Positions 1 through 6,754 of a stretch of 22,914 nucleotides of DNA are shown here, in pieces (the first letter of the stretch is position 1; the number at the start of each line of letters is the position of its first letter). The position numbers and the translations under genes are program-made. This stretch comes from JBHGBM01 sp041946965. GTDB taxonomy: Bacteria > Acidobacteriota > Terriglobia > Bryobacterales > Bryobacteraceae. The notes beneath the pieces were generated by a model. The model was given only the letters and a program-made list of their open reading frames with translations, made no database searches and was not told the DNA's origin. The stretch is taken from assembly GCA_041946965.1 (NCBI GenBank), contig JBHGBM010000090.1:1-22914 (forward strand). Reading direction: 5' to 3'.

Positions 1-96
1 ACCATCAGCTACGGCAAGGAGCGCCCGGTGTGCACGGAAAGCAACGAGAGTTGCTGGCAGCGCAACCGCCGTGCGCACTTCGCGCCGGGGCAGTAG
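1..96 (+). CDS. pal: Peptidoglycan-associated lipoprotein Pal, C-terminal end (partial)
   Basis: The window opens inside a reading frame that ends with TAG at 94-96. The 31 visible residues begin TISYGKERPVCTES and continue through ESCWQRNRRAHF, which is the characteristic C-terminal tail of Pal, an OmpA-type peptidoglycan-binding lipoprotein of the Tol-Pal envelope complex. Pal tethers the outer membrane to the cell wall and helps outer-membrane constriction at division. The next gene is cpoB/ybgF, the usual neighbour of pal, which supports the call. The N-terminal lipobox and most of the OmpA domain lie outside the window. Confidence 0.9.
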   Translation, partial: TISYGKERPVCTESNESCWQRNRRAHFAPGQ

Positions 97-117
97 GCCG
101 GGAAGCCGGCGGGAAAC

Positions 118-146
118 CGGCGGGGGCGGGCGGTCCGCCCCCGCCG
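118..146. terminator. Strong GC hairpin between pal and cpoB
   Basis: A perfect 12-bp stem (118-129 paired with 135-146) closes a 5-nt loop. It lies 21 nt after the pal stop and about 14 nt before the cpoB Shine-Dalgarno. There is no T-run after the stem (the following bases are CATTGAAG), so it is not a classical intrinsic terminator. It could attenuate transcription, stabilise the 3' end of the pal message, or be a REP-like element. Confidence 0.5.
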
Positions 147-170
147 CATTGAAGTAAACAGGAGATCCCT

Positions 171-1079
171 ATGTGCGTTCGGGGTTTGGCGTTAGCCGTC
201 CTTTTGTGGATTCCGTCGCTGGCGTCCGGCGCCAGCAAGGAGATTCAGGAATTGCAGAGGGACGTGGCGCAGTTGCAGGAGATGATCCGGTCCCTCCAAC
301 AGTCGCAGAACGAGCGGCTGGCGGCCGTCACGGTGCTGGTTCAGCAGGCCGTGGATGCGGCCAATAAGGCCAACACCTCCGTCGCCGTGCTCGAATCCGG
401 CCTGCGCCAGAGCATTCGCGAGCAGGAATCCAAGGTGGTTGCGCCCGTTGCCGGCGTGGGCACCAAGGTGGACCAGATGATTACGGATTTCCAGGCGCTG
501 CGCGAGTCGGTCAACGACCTGGCTGCCCGTCTCAGCAAGCTGCAAACCCAGATGGTGGACGTGACCAACGCCGTCCGGACCATTCAGGCTCCGCCCGCGC
601 CCCCGCCGGGCGCCGTGGCGAGCCCCACCGCCTCCGGCGCCCCCCCGGCGCCCGCCGAGACGCTCTACCAGAACGCCCTGCGCGACCGCCTCGGGGGCAA
701 GATGGATCTCGCTCTCCAGGGCTTCTCCGATTACCTGAAGTACTACGGAAATACCGAACTGGCCCCCAACGCGCAGTATTACATCGCCGAAATCCACTTT
801 TCCCAGGGGGACCTGGAGTCGGCGCTGACCGAGTTCGATATGGTGCTGGAACGCTATCCGGATAACAACAAGACCGCCGACGCGCTTTATATGAAGGGCC
901 AGACGCTGGTGAAAATGGGCCGCAAAACTCAGGGCGGCCAGGAGTTTCGCGAACTGATGAAGCGCTTCCCCGGCACCGACCTCTCCAATAAGGCCTGCAC
1001 GCAGTTGAAGGCGCTGGGATACGCCTGCACCAGCAGCGCCCGTCCCGCCACCCGCACCACCACCAAGCGTAAGAAGTAG
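171..1079 (+). CDS. cpoB: Tol-Pal system protein CpoB/YbgF (coiled coil plus TPR)
   Basis: A 302-aa periplasmic protein. Residues 1-20 are a Sec signal peptide (hydrophobic LALAVLLWIPSLASG). Residues 23-138 are heptad-like and rich in Q, L and E, fitting the trimeric coiled coil of this family. A Pro/Ala linker spans about 140-163, and residues 164-283 form TPR-like repeats (ALQGFSDYLKYYG, ALTEFDMVLERYPDN, GGQEFRELMKRFPGTD). The tail is basic. In proteobacteria CpoB coordinates peptidoglycan synthesis with Tol-Pal constriction. Position directly after pal is the classical arrangement. The start is fixed by AGGAGA at 160-165, five nt before the ATG. The coiled coil is longer than in E. coli CpoB. 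Confidence 0.9.
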   Translation: MCVRGLALAVLLWIPSLASGASKEIQELQRDVAQLQEMIRSLQQSQNERLAAVTVLVQQAVDAANKANTSVAVLESGLRQSIREQESKVVAPVAGVGTKVDQMITDFQALRESVNDLAARLSKLQTQMVDVTNAVRTIQAPPAPPPGAVASPTASGAPPAPAETLYQNALRDRLGGKMDLALQGFSDYLKYYGNTELAPNAQYYIAEIHFSQGDLESALTEFDMVLERYPDNNKTADALYMKGQTLVKMGRKTQGGQEFRELMKRFPGTDLSNKACTQLKALGYACTSSARPATRTTTKRKK

Positions 1080-1084
1080 CTGGA

Positions 1085-1837
1085 ATGCCCGCGCCGGTTC
1101 TCCCGCCACTCGAAACCTACGAGCAGGTTGCCCGCCTCATCGACCACTCCCTGGTCCGCCCGGAACTGACCACCGCGCAGGTTGTGGAAGGCTGCCAACT
1201 GGCGCGCCGCTACGGTGTGGCGACGGTCAGCGTGCGCCCTTGCGACATCGAGACGGCTGTGCGTGTGCTTCAGGGCAGCGGGGTGAAGGTGGGCAGCGTG
1301 GCGGGGTTCCCCCACGGCTCCTCCACGACGGCCGTGAAGCTGTATGAAGCCCGCGACGCACTCGGCCGCGGGGCGCGCGAGATCGACATGGTGATCAACG
1401 TCTCCAAGCTGCTCTCACGCGAGTTCCAGCACGTGGAGATGGAGCTCCTCCAGATGGCCGAAACCTGCCACAAACAGGGCGCGCTGCTGAAAGTCATTTT
1501 CGAAAACGCGTATCTTACCGGCGAGCTGAAGATCATCGCCTGCCGCATCCTGAACCGCGCCGGGGCGGATTTCGCCAAAACTTCCACCGGGTTCGCCCCC
1601 GGCGGGTGCACGCTCGAGGACGTCCGGCTGATGCGGGCGCACCTGCCGGAGCACATCGGCGTGAAAGCCGCGGGTGGGGTGCGCACCCTCGAGAAGCTGA
1701 AGGAGGTGTACGAGGCGGGGTGCACGCGGGTCGGGGCTACCGCCACCGCGGCCATCCTGGACGCCTGGAACGAGGAGTTGAAGCAGCGCGCGGCCGCCGC
1801 TCAGGCGGCCGATTCCCGGCCGCCGTACCCCGGCTAG
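1085..1837 (+). CDS. deoC: Deoxyribose-phosphate aldolase
   Basis: A 250-aa class I aldolase that cleaves 2-deoxyribose-5-phosphate to glyceraldehyde-3-phosphate and acetaldehyde in deoxynucleoside salvage. Family hallmarks are seen in order: IDHSLVRP (19-26), GFPHG (74-78), EIDMVIN (99-105, with the catalytic Asp101), KVIFE (136-140), DFAKTSTGF (162-170, with Schiff-base Lys165) and GVKAAGGVRT (192-201, with Lys194). Length fits the family, except for an extra Ala-rich tail after about residue 232. It starts 5 nt after the cpoB stop, so it is probably co-transcribed, but there is no obvious functional link to Tol-Pal. The cytoplasmic location is inferred from the absence of a leader. Confidence 0.93.
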   Translation: MPAPVLPPLETYEQVARLIDHSLVRPELTTAQVVEGCQLARRYGVATVSVRPCDIETAVRVLQGSGVKVGSVAGFPHGSSTTAVKLYEARDALGRGAREIDMVINVSKLLSREFQHVEMELLQMAETCHKQGALLKVIFENAYLTGELKIIACRILNRAGADFAKTSTGFAPGGCTLEDVRLMRAHLPEHIGVKAAGGVRTLEKLKEVYEAGCTRVGATATAAILDAWNEELKQRAAAAQAADSRPPYPG

Positions 1838-1841
1838 GCCG

Positions 1842-1850
1842 TGGTATTCT
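1842..1850 (+). promoter_or_regulatory. Candidate extended -10 box ahead of aroDE
   Basis: TGGTATTCT reads as a TGn extension plus a -10-like hexamer TATTCT (1845-1850), 13 nt before the aroDE ATG. No Shine-Dalgarno precedes that ATG, so a message with a very short or no leader is possible. No convincing -35 is seen, as expected for an extended -10. Confidence 0.35.
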
Positions 1851-1863
1851 GGTAACTCTTTCG

Positions 1864-3366
1864 ATGCTGCAAGTGAGAGCCCTGCCGCGGGTTTGCATCG
1901 CGTTGGGGTTGCCAGATACCGGGAAGTTACTCGACCACGCGCGCCGCGAGGTGGAGGCGGGCGAGACCTTCCTGGAATTCCGGCTGGACTACCTGGACCG
2001 GCCGGAGTGCGGCGCCGAGGCCATCCGCCGTTTTCTGGATCAGTTCCCCGAGTGCACTGTGCTGGCCACCTGCCGCCGCCACCAGAACGCCGGGCGCTTC
2101 AACGGCAGTATTGAAGAGCAGATTCGCATCCTGGACCTGGCCGTGCGCCAGGGGGCACAGGCCGTGGACGTCGAGATCGAAACCGCCGAAGCCGCCCCCG
2201 AGCGCCTGAACGTGCTCCGGGGCCGGGCGTACCTGGTGGTTTCGTATCACAACTACGAAGGCACGCCGGCGCTCGATCCGGTGCTGGGCCGCATGATGCG
2301 CATTCCGGCGGATGTCTATAAGCTGGTGACCACCGCGCGCAAGCCCACGGACGTGGGCCGGGTGCTGGCGCTGGCCAAGGAGCATTCCAAGACGCCGCTG
2401 GTTGTGCTGGCCATGGGCGAGTTGGGCTTCCCGGCCCGCGTCCTTTCCACGGCGTGTGGAGGGCTTTACACCTACGCCGCGCCGGTGGCCGCCGAAGGTA
2501 CGGCGGCGGGGCAAGTGTGCGCGCGGCAGCTCCGGCATCTGTACAGGGTCGAGAAACTCGGGAAGGCCACCAAGGTATATGGAGTCATCGCGGACCCGGT
2601 GCGGCATTCCATCTCTCCCGCCATTCACAACCGCGCATTTCAGGCCAAGCGGCTGGAAGCCGTGTACCTGCCTTTCCTGGTGCAGCCGCCCCAGTTGCGG
2701 GATTTCTTCGCCCTGGCCGGCAAGCTGCCCATATCCGGGTTCAGCGTCACCATTCCGCATAAGCAGAAGGTGATCCGCTACCTGGACGTGGTGGAACCGC
2801 TGGCGCGGCGCATCGGGGCCGTCAATACCGTATGGCGCAAGGCGGGCAAATGGCGCGGAACCAATACGGACGCGGCCGGCGTCACCGGGCCGCTTTCGCG
2901 GCGCATGCGGCTGCGGAACGCCTCGGTCCTGATCGTGGGCAACGGGGGAGCGGCGCGCGGCGCGGCCTTCGCGCTGGCCGAAGCCGGAGCCAGGCTCGCC
3001 GTGGTGGGGCGCAATCCGGACCGAGTCCGGGCGCTCGCCAAGAGCTGCAACGCCGAGGCGCTGGCGAAGGAGCAGCTCGAATCGCGCTACTTCGACGCGA
3101 TCATTCACGCCACGCCGCTGGGCATGTTCCCGCGGGTGAGCGAGTGCTACTTCAACGGCAGCATCCCCGCCGACATCGTCTTCGACATGGTATACAACCC
3201 GCTTGAGACCGTGCTGATCCGCTTGGCGCGCGAGCAGGGTAAAACCGTCATCCCCGGCCTGGAGATGTTCATCGAACAGGCTGTGCGGCAGTTCGAAATC
3301 TGGACGGGCGAAACCGCTCCGCGCTCGCTCATGGAAAAGACCGCCGCGGAGGCGCTGAAAGTATGA
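1864..3366 (+). CDS. aroDE: Bifunctional type I 3-dehydroquinate dehydratase / shikimate dehydrogenase
   Basis: A 500-aa fusion catalysing two consecutive steps of the shikimate pathway to aromatic amino acids. Residues about 8-225 are a type I dehydroquinase: EFRLDYL (38-44), a catalytic His129 in VSYHNYEG, Schiff-base Lys153 in DVYKLVTTA, and MGELGFPARV (184-193). Residues about 238-498 are AroE: VYGVIADPVRHSISPAIHN (238-256), SVTIPHK with catalytic Lys300, NTVW and NTD with catalytic Asp336, the NADP-binding loop VGNGGAARGA (358-367), ATPLGM (416-421) and GLEMFIEQA (465-473). The same frame is open upstream to 1606, but that part overlaps deoC and lacks homology, so ATG 1864 is chosen. Its stop overlaps the next gene (ATGA). 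Confidence 0.93.
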   Translation: MLQVRALPRVCIALGLPDTGKLLDHARREVEAGETFLEFRLDYLDRPECGAEAIRRFLDQFPECTVLATCRRHQNAGRFNGSIEEQIRILDLAVRQGAQAVDVEIETAEAAPERLNVLRGRAYLVVSYHNYEGTPALDPVLGRMMRIPADVYKLVTTARKPTDVGRVLALAKEHSKTPLVVLAMGELGFPARVLSTACGGLYTYAAPVAAEGTAAGQVCARQLRHLYRVEKLGKATKVYGVIADPVRHSISPAIHNRAFQAKRLEAVYLPFLVQPPQLRDFFALAGKLPISGFSVTIPHKQKVIRYLDVVEPLARRIGAVNTVWRKAGKWRGTNTDAAGVTGPLSRRMRLRNASVLIVGNGGAARGAAFALAEAGARLAVVGRNPDRVRALAKSCNAEALAKEQLESRYFDAIIHATPLGMFPRVSECYFNGSIPADIVFDMVYNPLETVLIRLAREQGKTVIPGLEMFIEQAVRQFEIWTGETAPRSLMEKTAAEALKV

Positions 3367-3539
3367 AACTCTCACGACGCGAACTGGCGGCGTTGGCGGC
3401 CGCCGCATCGGCGCGTGCGGCCGAGCGGCCCGAAGATGAGCTGAAGGCCGCGCGCGAAAGCGGACGCCGTACCGGCGAGACGCTCGCCAAGGTGCAGATT
3501 CCGGTCGAAACCGAGCCGGCATTCCTCTTCAAGGCCTGA
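3363..3539 (+). CDS. Small twin-arginine-leader-like protein preceding an amidase
   Basis: A 58-aa frame whose ATG overlaps the aroDE stop (ATGA) and whose stop lies 3 nt before the amidase start. It begins MKLSRRELAALAAAASARAA, a twin-arginine-type n-region followed by an Ala-rich stretch, then a charged middle (ERPEDELKAARESGRRTGE) and the end TEPAFLFKA. I do not recognise a named family. From memory, unverified, similar short proteins ending in PAFxFKA precede amidase genes in acidobacterial relatives. The overlap at both ends argues that it is real and translationally coupled. It could be an exported partner or assembly factor of the amidase, but the function is unknown. Confidence 0.65.
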   Translation: MKLSRRELAALAAAASARAAERPEDELKAARESGRRTGETLAKVQIPVETEPAFLFKA

Positions 3540-3542
3540 GCC

Positions 3543-4964
3543 ATGGCCGCCGACGTCAGCTTCGCCACCATAGGGGAATTGGGCGCACGCCTGCGGGACG
3601 GTTCCCTCACCGCCTTGCAGCTCGCGCAGACTTTCATCACCAGGCTGGTGCAGTTCGGTCCCCGCTACAACGCCCTGGCGCTGTCGCTCGGCAAGGACGC
3701 CGAGCGCCGTGCGCGCGACGTGGATAAGGAACTCAAGCGCGGCCGCACGCGCGGGCCACTGCAAGGCATTCCCTTCGGCGCCAAGGATCTGCTCAGCATG
3801 GCGGGCAAGCCCACCACCTGGGGCGCCAAGCCTTACGCCGCGCAGGTCTTCGATTACACCGCCACGGCGCTTCAGAAGCTCGACGGAGTGGGTGCTGTGC
3901 TGGTGGGCAAGCTCTCCATGGTGGAACTGGCGGGCGGCGGCGGATACCGCTGGGCGGCGGCTTCGCTCACCGGGCCGGGGCTGAATCCGTGGGACACCGC
4001 ACGATGGTCGGGCGGGTCCTCGAGCGGCTCGGGCGCGGCGGTTGCGGCGGGACTGGTGCCGTTCGCGCTGGGCTCGGAAACCTCCGGCTCCATCGTCACT
4101 CCCGCGGCCTTCTGCGGCGTCACCGCCCTGCGGCCGACCTACGGGCTGGTCAGCCGTTACGGCGCGATGCCGCTGGCCTGGACGCTCGATAAGATCGGCG
4201 TCTTCTGCCGCAGCGCCGAGGATTGCGGGCTGGTGCTGCAAGTAATCTCGGGAGGCGACCGCAAAGATCCCGGCTCCGCCGGCAAGAGTTTTTACTACAC
4301 GCCGCAATACGCGCGCAAGACCAGCGATTTGCGGGTGGGCTACGCGCCCGTGGACTTCCGGGAGTGGGCCGACCCGGCCGCGCGCCCGGCCTTCGAGCAG
4401 GCGCTGAAGGTCATCGCGGATACCGGCGTGAAACTGGTGGAGACGAAACTGCCGGACTTCCCCTATGGGCCGGTGATCGGGACCATCATTTCCGCCGAGG
4501 GCTCCTCGGTATTCGAGCCGCTCATCACCAGCGGCAAGGTGGAAGAACTCGCGGACAAGAAACAGATCGCAGGCCTGAAGGCGGGGCTGGAAATCCCCGC
4601 GCGGGATTATCTGAAAGCCATGCGCATCCGGCGGCTGATGCAGACGGAAATCCGCAAGATGTTCGCTAACGTGGACGTGCTGCTGACTGCCGCGCGCCTC
4701 GGCCCCGCGCCCAAGATTGCCGATCCGCTCGACGGACGCGGCGCCGGCGGCCCGCGGCCGAAAGTTCCCGGTCTGACCCCCCTGATCCCCGCCGGAAACC
4801 TGGCCGGCCTGCCCGCGCTGGTGCTGCCCTGCGGCTTCGCGGAAAACCTGCCCGTGGCCATCCAACTGGCCGGGCTGCCGTTTGCGGAGAATACGCTGCT
4901 GGCGCTCGGGCGGGAGTTCCAATCGCGCACGGACTGGCACCGCAGGCGCCCGCCGGGGGTGTAG
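3543..4964 (+). CDS. Amidase-signature family hydrolase (GatA/AmiE-like)
   Basis: A 473-aa serine hydrolase of the amidase-signature superfamily, which cleaves carboxamides through a Lys-cisSer-Ser triad. Lys81 lies in PFGAKDLL, the cis-Ser in WSGGSSSGSGAAVAAG (159 or 160) and the nucleophile Ser183 in GSETSGSIVTPAAFCG. The C-terminal NLAGLPALVLPCGF and PVAIQLAGLPFAENTLL motifs are also typical. There is no recognisable leader of its own. The gene is unlikely to be GatA itself, since no gatB or gatC neighbours are seen and the small upstream protein does not resemble GatC. The substrate is unknown. It ends the aroDE-58aa-amidase unit; the next 152 nt to 5117 hold no gene I can support. Confidence 0.85.
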   Translation: MAADVSFATIGELGARLRDGSLTALQLAQTFITRLVQFGPRYNALALSLGKDAERRARDVDKELKRGRTRGPLQGIPFGAKDLLSMAGKPTTWGAKPYAAQVFDYTATALQKLDGVGAVLVGKLSMVELAGGGGYRWAAASLTGPGLNPWDTARWSGGSSSGSGAAVAAGLVPFALGSETSGSIVTPAAFCGVTALRPTYGLVSRYGAMPLAWTLDKIGVFCRSAEDCGLVLQVISGGDRKDPGSAGKSFYYTPQYARKTSDLRVGYAPVDFREWADPAARPAFEQALKVIADTGVKLVETKLPDFPYGPVIGTIISAEGSSVFEPLITSGKVEELADKKQIAGLKAGLEIPARDYLKAMRIRRLMQTEIRKMFANVDVLLTAARLGPAPKIADPLDGRGAGGPRPKVPGLTPLIPAGNLAGLPALVLPCGFAENLPVAIQLAGLPFAENTLLALGREFQSRTDWHRRRPPGV

Positions 4965-5100
4965 GGACTACTGCGCCGCTGCTGCCCCTCCAATTGCTGC
5001 GTGCACCGTTCAATCCGGCGTTCGATACGATCCGGACGATCTTCCATCCGCGCTGCTTCAATTGCGGCGCATGCGGCCATGCCCGATAGCGCAAGCGTGC

Positions 5101-5106
5101 TTAAAT
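5101..5106 (+). promoter_or_regulatory. Candidate -10 box ahead of the DUF6807 gene
   Basis: An AT-rich patch in GC-rich DNA, TTAAATATG at 5101-5109, gives a -10-like TTAAAT ending 10 nt before the ATG at 5117. There is no Shine-Dalgarno between the two, so a leaderless or very short 5' end is possible. No clear -35 is visible. Confidence 0.3.
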
Positions 5107-5116
5107 ATGAGTCATC

Positions 5117-5989
5117 ATGCTACGTCTGCCTCTCGCGCTTCTTCTCGCTGCAACCGCGTGGGGCGCTTCGCCGTTCGCTTTCAAACAGGACGCCGCCGCG
5201 CTCACGCTTTCGGAAAACGGCAAGCCCGTTTACGTCTACAACCACGGCATGGTTCTCAAACCGGGCTTTCCCGGCCAGATGAGCCGGTGCTGCTACCTGC
5301 ACCCCGTCTACGCTCCCGACGGCACGCTGATCACGGACGACTTCAACAAAGATCACCCGCACCATCGCGGCATTTCCTGGATGTGGCCGGTCGTGGTGGT
5401 GGACGGGAAGACCTATGACGTCTGGACCGTGAAGGACATGAAGGAGCGCTTTGTGCGCTGGGTGGCGCGGGAGGCGGGGCCGAAATCCGCGCGGCTCGCC
5501 GTCGAAAACGGCTGGTACCTGGAAGACCGCAAGGTGGTCAAGGAAATGGTCGAGATCGTGACCTGGCCGGTGGAAAACAACCGGCGGCGCATGGATTTCA
5601 CGCTGCGCCTGGAAGCCGCCTCCGACCCCGTGGAGATCGCCGGAACCCCCGACGGCAAGAAGGGCTTCGGCGGCTTCTGCTTCCGCTTCGCTCCGCGGGA
5701 CGGCGGCGCCGCGGCTACCGTCATCACCACCGATAAGGGCGTGATGGAGAAGGACGGCGTCTTCTCGCGCCATGCGTGGGCGCAGGTCAGCGGCAAGTTC
5801 CAGGGCAAGCCCGAGAGCGGGCGCATCGACGACGATCCCGCCAACCCCGGCTATCCCAATAACGGCTGGCTGCTGCGGCACGGTTTCGGATTCCTGAACC
5901 CCTCCTGGCCCGGGCTGGAGCACTACACCCTGAAGCCCGGCGCGCCCCTGGTGTTGAAATACCGGGTCACCCTCTCCAGCGGCGAATGA
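5117..5989 (+). CDS. Exported DUF6807 (PmoA-like) family protein
   Basis: A 290-aa protein with a Sec-type signal peptide (residues 1-17, cleavage near AWGAS). The family signature is clear: CCYLHPVYAPDGTLITDD (58-75) followed by HPHHRGISWMW (80-90), with the conserved histidine cluster, and a beta-rich remainder ending in GLEHYTLKPGAPLVLKYRV. This family is labelled DUF6807, or 'methane oxygenase PmoA' in older annotation, but the sequence is unrelated in context to membrane methane monooxygenase. It is common among exported proteins of acidobacteria, planctomycetes and verrucomicrobia in carbohydrate-type clusters. The biochemical role is not established; the His cluster suggests a metal or sugar site. 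Its stop overlaps the next ATG (ATGA). Confidence 0.85.
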   Translation: MLRLPLALLLAATAWGASPFAFKQDAAALTLSENGKPVYVYNHGMVLKPGFPGQMSRCCYLHPVYAPDGTLITDDFNKDHPHHRGISWMWPVVVVDGKTYDVWTVKDMKERFVRWVAREAGPKSARLAVENGWYLEDRKVVKEMVEIVTWPVENNRRRMDFTLRLEAASDPVEIAGTPDGKKGFGGFCFRFAPRDGGAAATVITTDKGVMEKDGVFSRHAWAQVSGKFQGKPESGRIDDDPANPGYPNNGWLLRHGFGFLNPSWPGLEHYTLKPGAPLVLKYRVTLSSGE

Positions 5990-6750
5990 GAGCGCTTTTT
6001 CTGCTGGCGCCACTGCTTGCGGCGGCGCAGACGGGCTCGCTCGTGGTGGTGGGCGGCGGCGAAATGCCCCCGGTCATTCCGGATACCTTCCTCGAACTCG
6101 CCGGCGGACGCGACGCGCGCATCGTGGTGGTGCCCACCGCGGGTGAAGAGGATCAATACGAACCGAAATATCTGGAATCCACGCCGCTCCACAAAGCCGG
6201 AGCCCGCAACCTTGTCCTGCTGCACACGCGCGATCCGAAACTGGCGGACACCGAAGCCTTTGCCGCGCCCCTGCGCCAGGCGCGCGGGGTCTGGTTCGGC
6301 GGAGGGCGGCAATGGCGCCTGGCGGATGCGTACCTGGGCACCCGCACCGAGCGCGAGTTTCACGCGGTGCTCGCGCGCGGAGGCGTGATCGGCGGCACCT
6401 CCGCGGGCGCCACGATACAAGGCTCTTACCTGGTTCGCGGCGCCCCCGAGGGCAACCACATCATGATGGCCCCGGGCCACGAGCGCGGTTTCGGGTTCCT
6501 GCCCGGCGTGGCTATCGACCAGCACCTGCTCAAGCGCAACCGCGAACGGGACCTCGTCGCCGTGGTGGAGCGCCACCCGGAACTTCTGGGCATCGGCATC
6601 GACGAGGGCACCGCCATCGTCGTTCACGGCACCCGCTTCCGCGTCATCGGGGCGAGCAGGGCCGCCATCTACGAAAACGGGAAGACCTACTATTTTTTGT
6701 CGCCCGGCGACTCCTTCGACCTGAAGGCGCGCCGGCGAGTGGACGATTGA
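5986..6750 (+). CDS. Exported cyanophycinase-like peptidase (family S51)
   Basis: A 254-aa protein of the cyanophycinase/PepE fold. A short hydrophobic leader (MRALFLLAPLLAAAQ) implies export. Motifs: SLVVVGGGEMP (18-28), VWFGGGRQWRL (102-112), the nucleophile elbow GGTSAGATIQGS with Ser139 (136-147), and AIDQHLLKRNRERDL with His180 (176-190). Cyanophycinases release beta-Asp-Arg dipeptides from the storage polymer cyanophycin, while other S51 members cleave Asp-containing peptides. No cyanophycin synthetase is in the window, so a secreted scavenging role on external polymer or isoaspartyl peptides is more likely than storage turnover; that part is inference. It overlaps the DUF6807 gene by 4 nt and ends 4 nt before the M2 peptidase gene. 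Confidence 0.82.
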   Translation: MRALFLLAPLLAAAQTGSLVVVGGGEMPPVIPDTFLELAGGRDARIVVVPTAGEEDQYEPKYLESTPLHKAGARNLVLLHTRDPKLADTEAFAAPLRQARGVWFGGGRQWRLADAYLGTRTEREFHAVLARGGVIGGTSAGATIQGSYLVRGAPEGNHIMMAPGHERGFGFLPGVAIDQHLLKRNRERDLVAVVERHPELLGIGIDEGTAIVVHGTRFRVIGASRAAIYENGKTYYFLSPGDSFDLKARRRVDD

Positions 6751-6754
6751 ACGT

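Noticed and set aside
3372..4940. 522-codon - strand frame
   Set aside because: Antisense shadow of the amidase, which carries its complete catalytic triad on the + strand.
4965..5080. - strand segment encoding a hydrophilic helix-like peptide (MEDRPDRIERRIERCTQQL)
   Set aside because: It looks somewhat protein-like, but it has no ribosome site or stop of its own before running into the antisense of the amidase; more likely chance.
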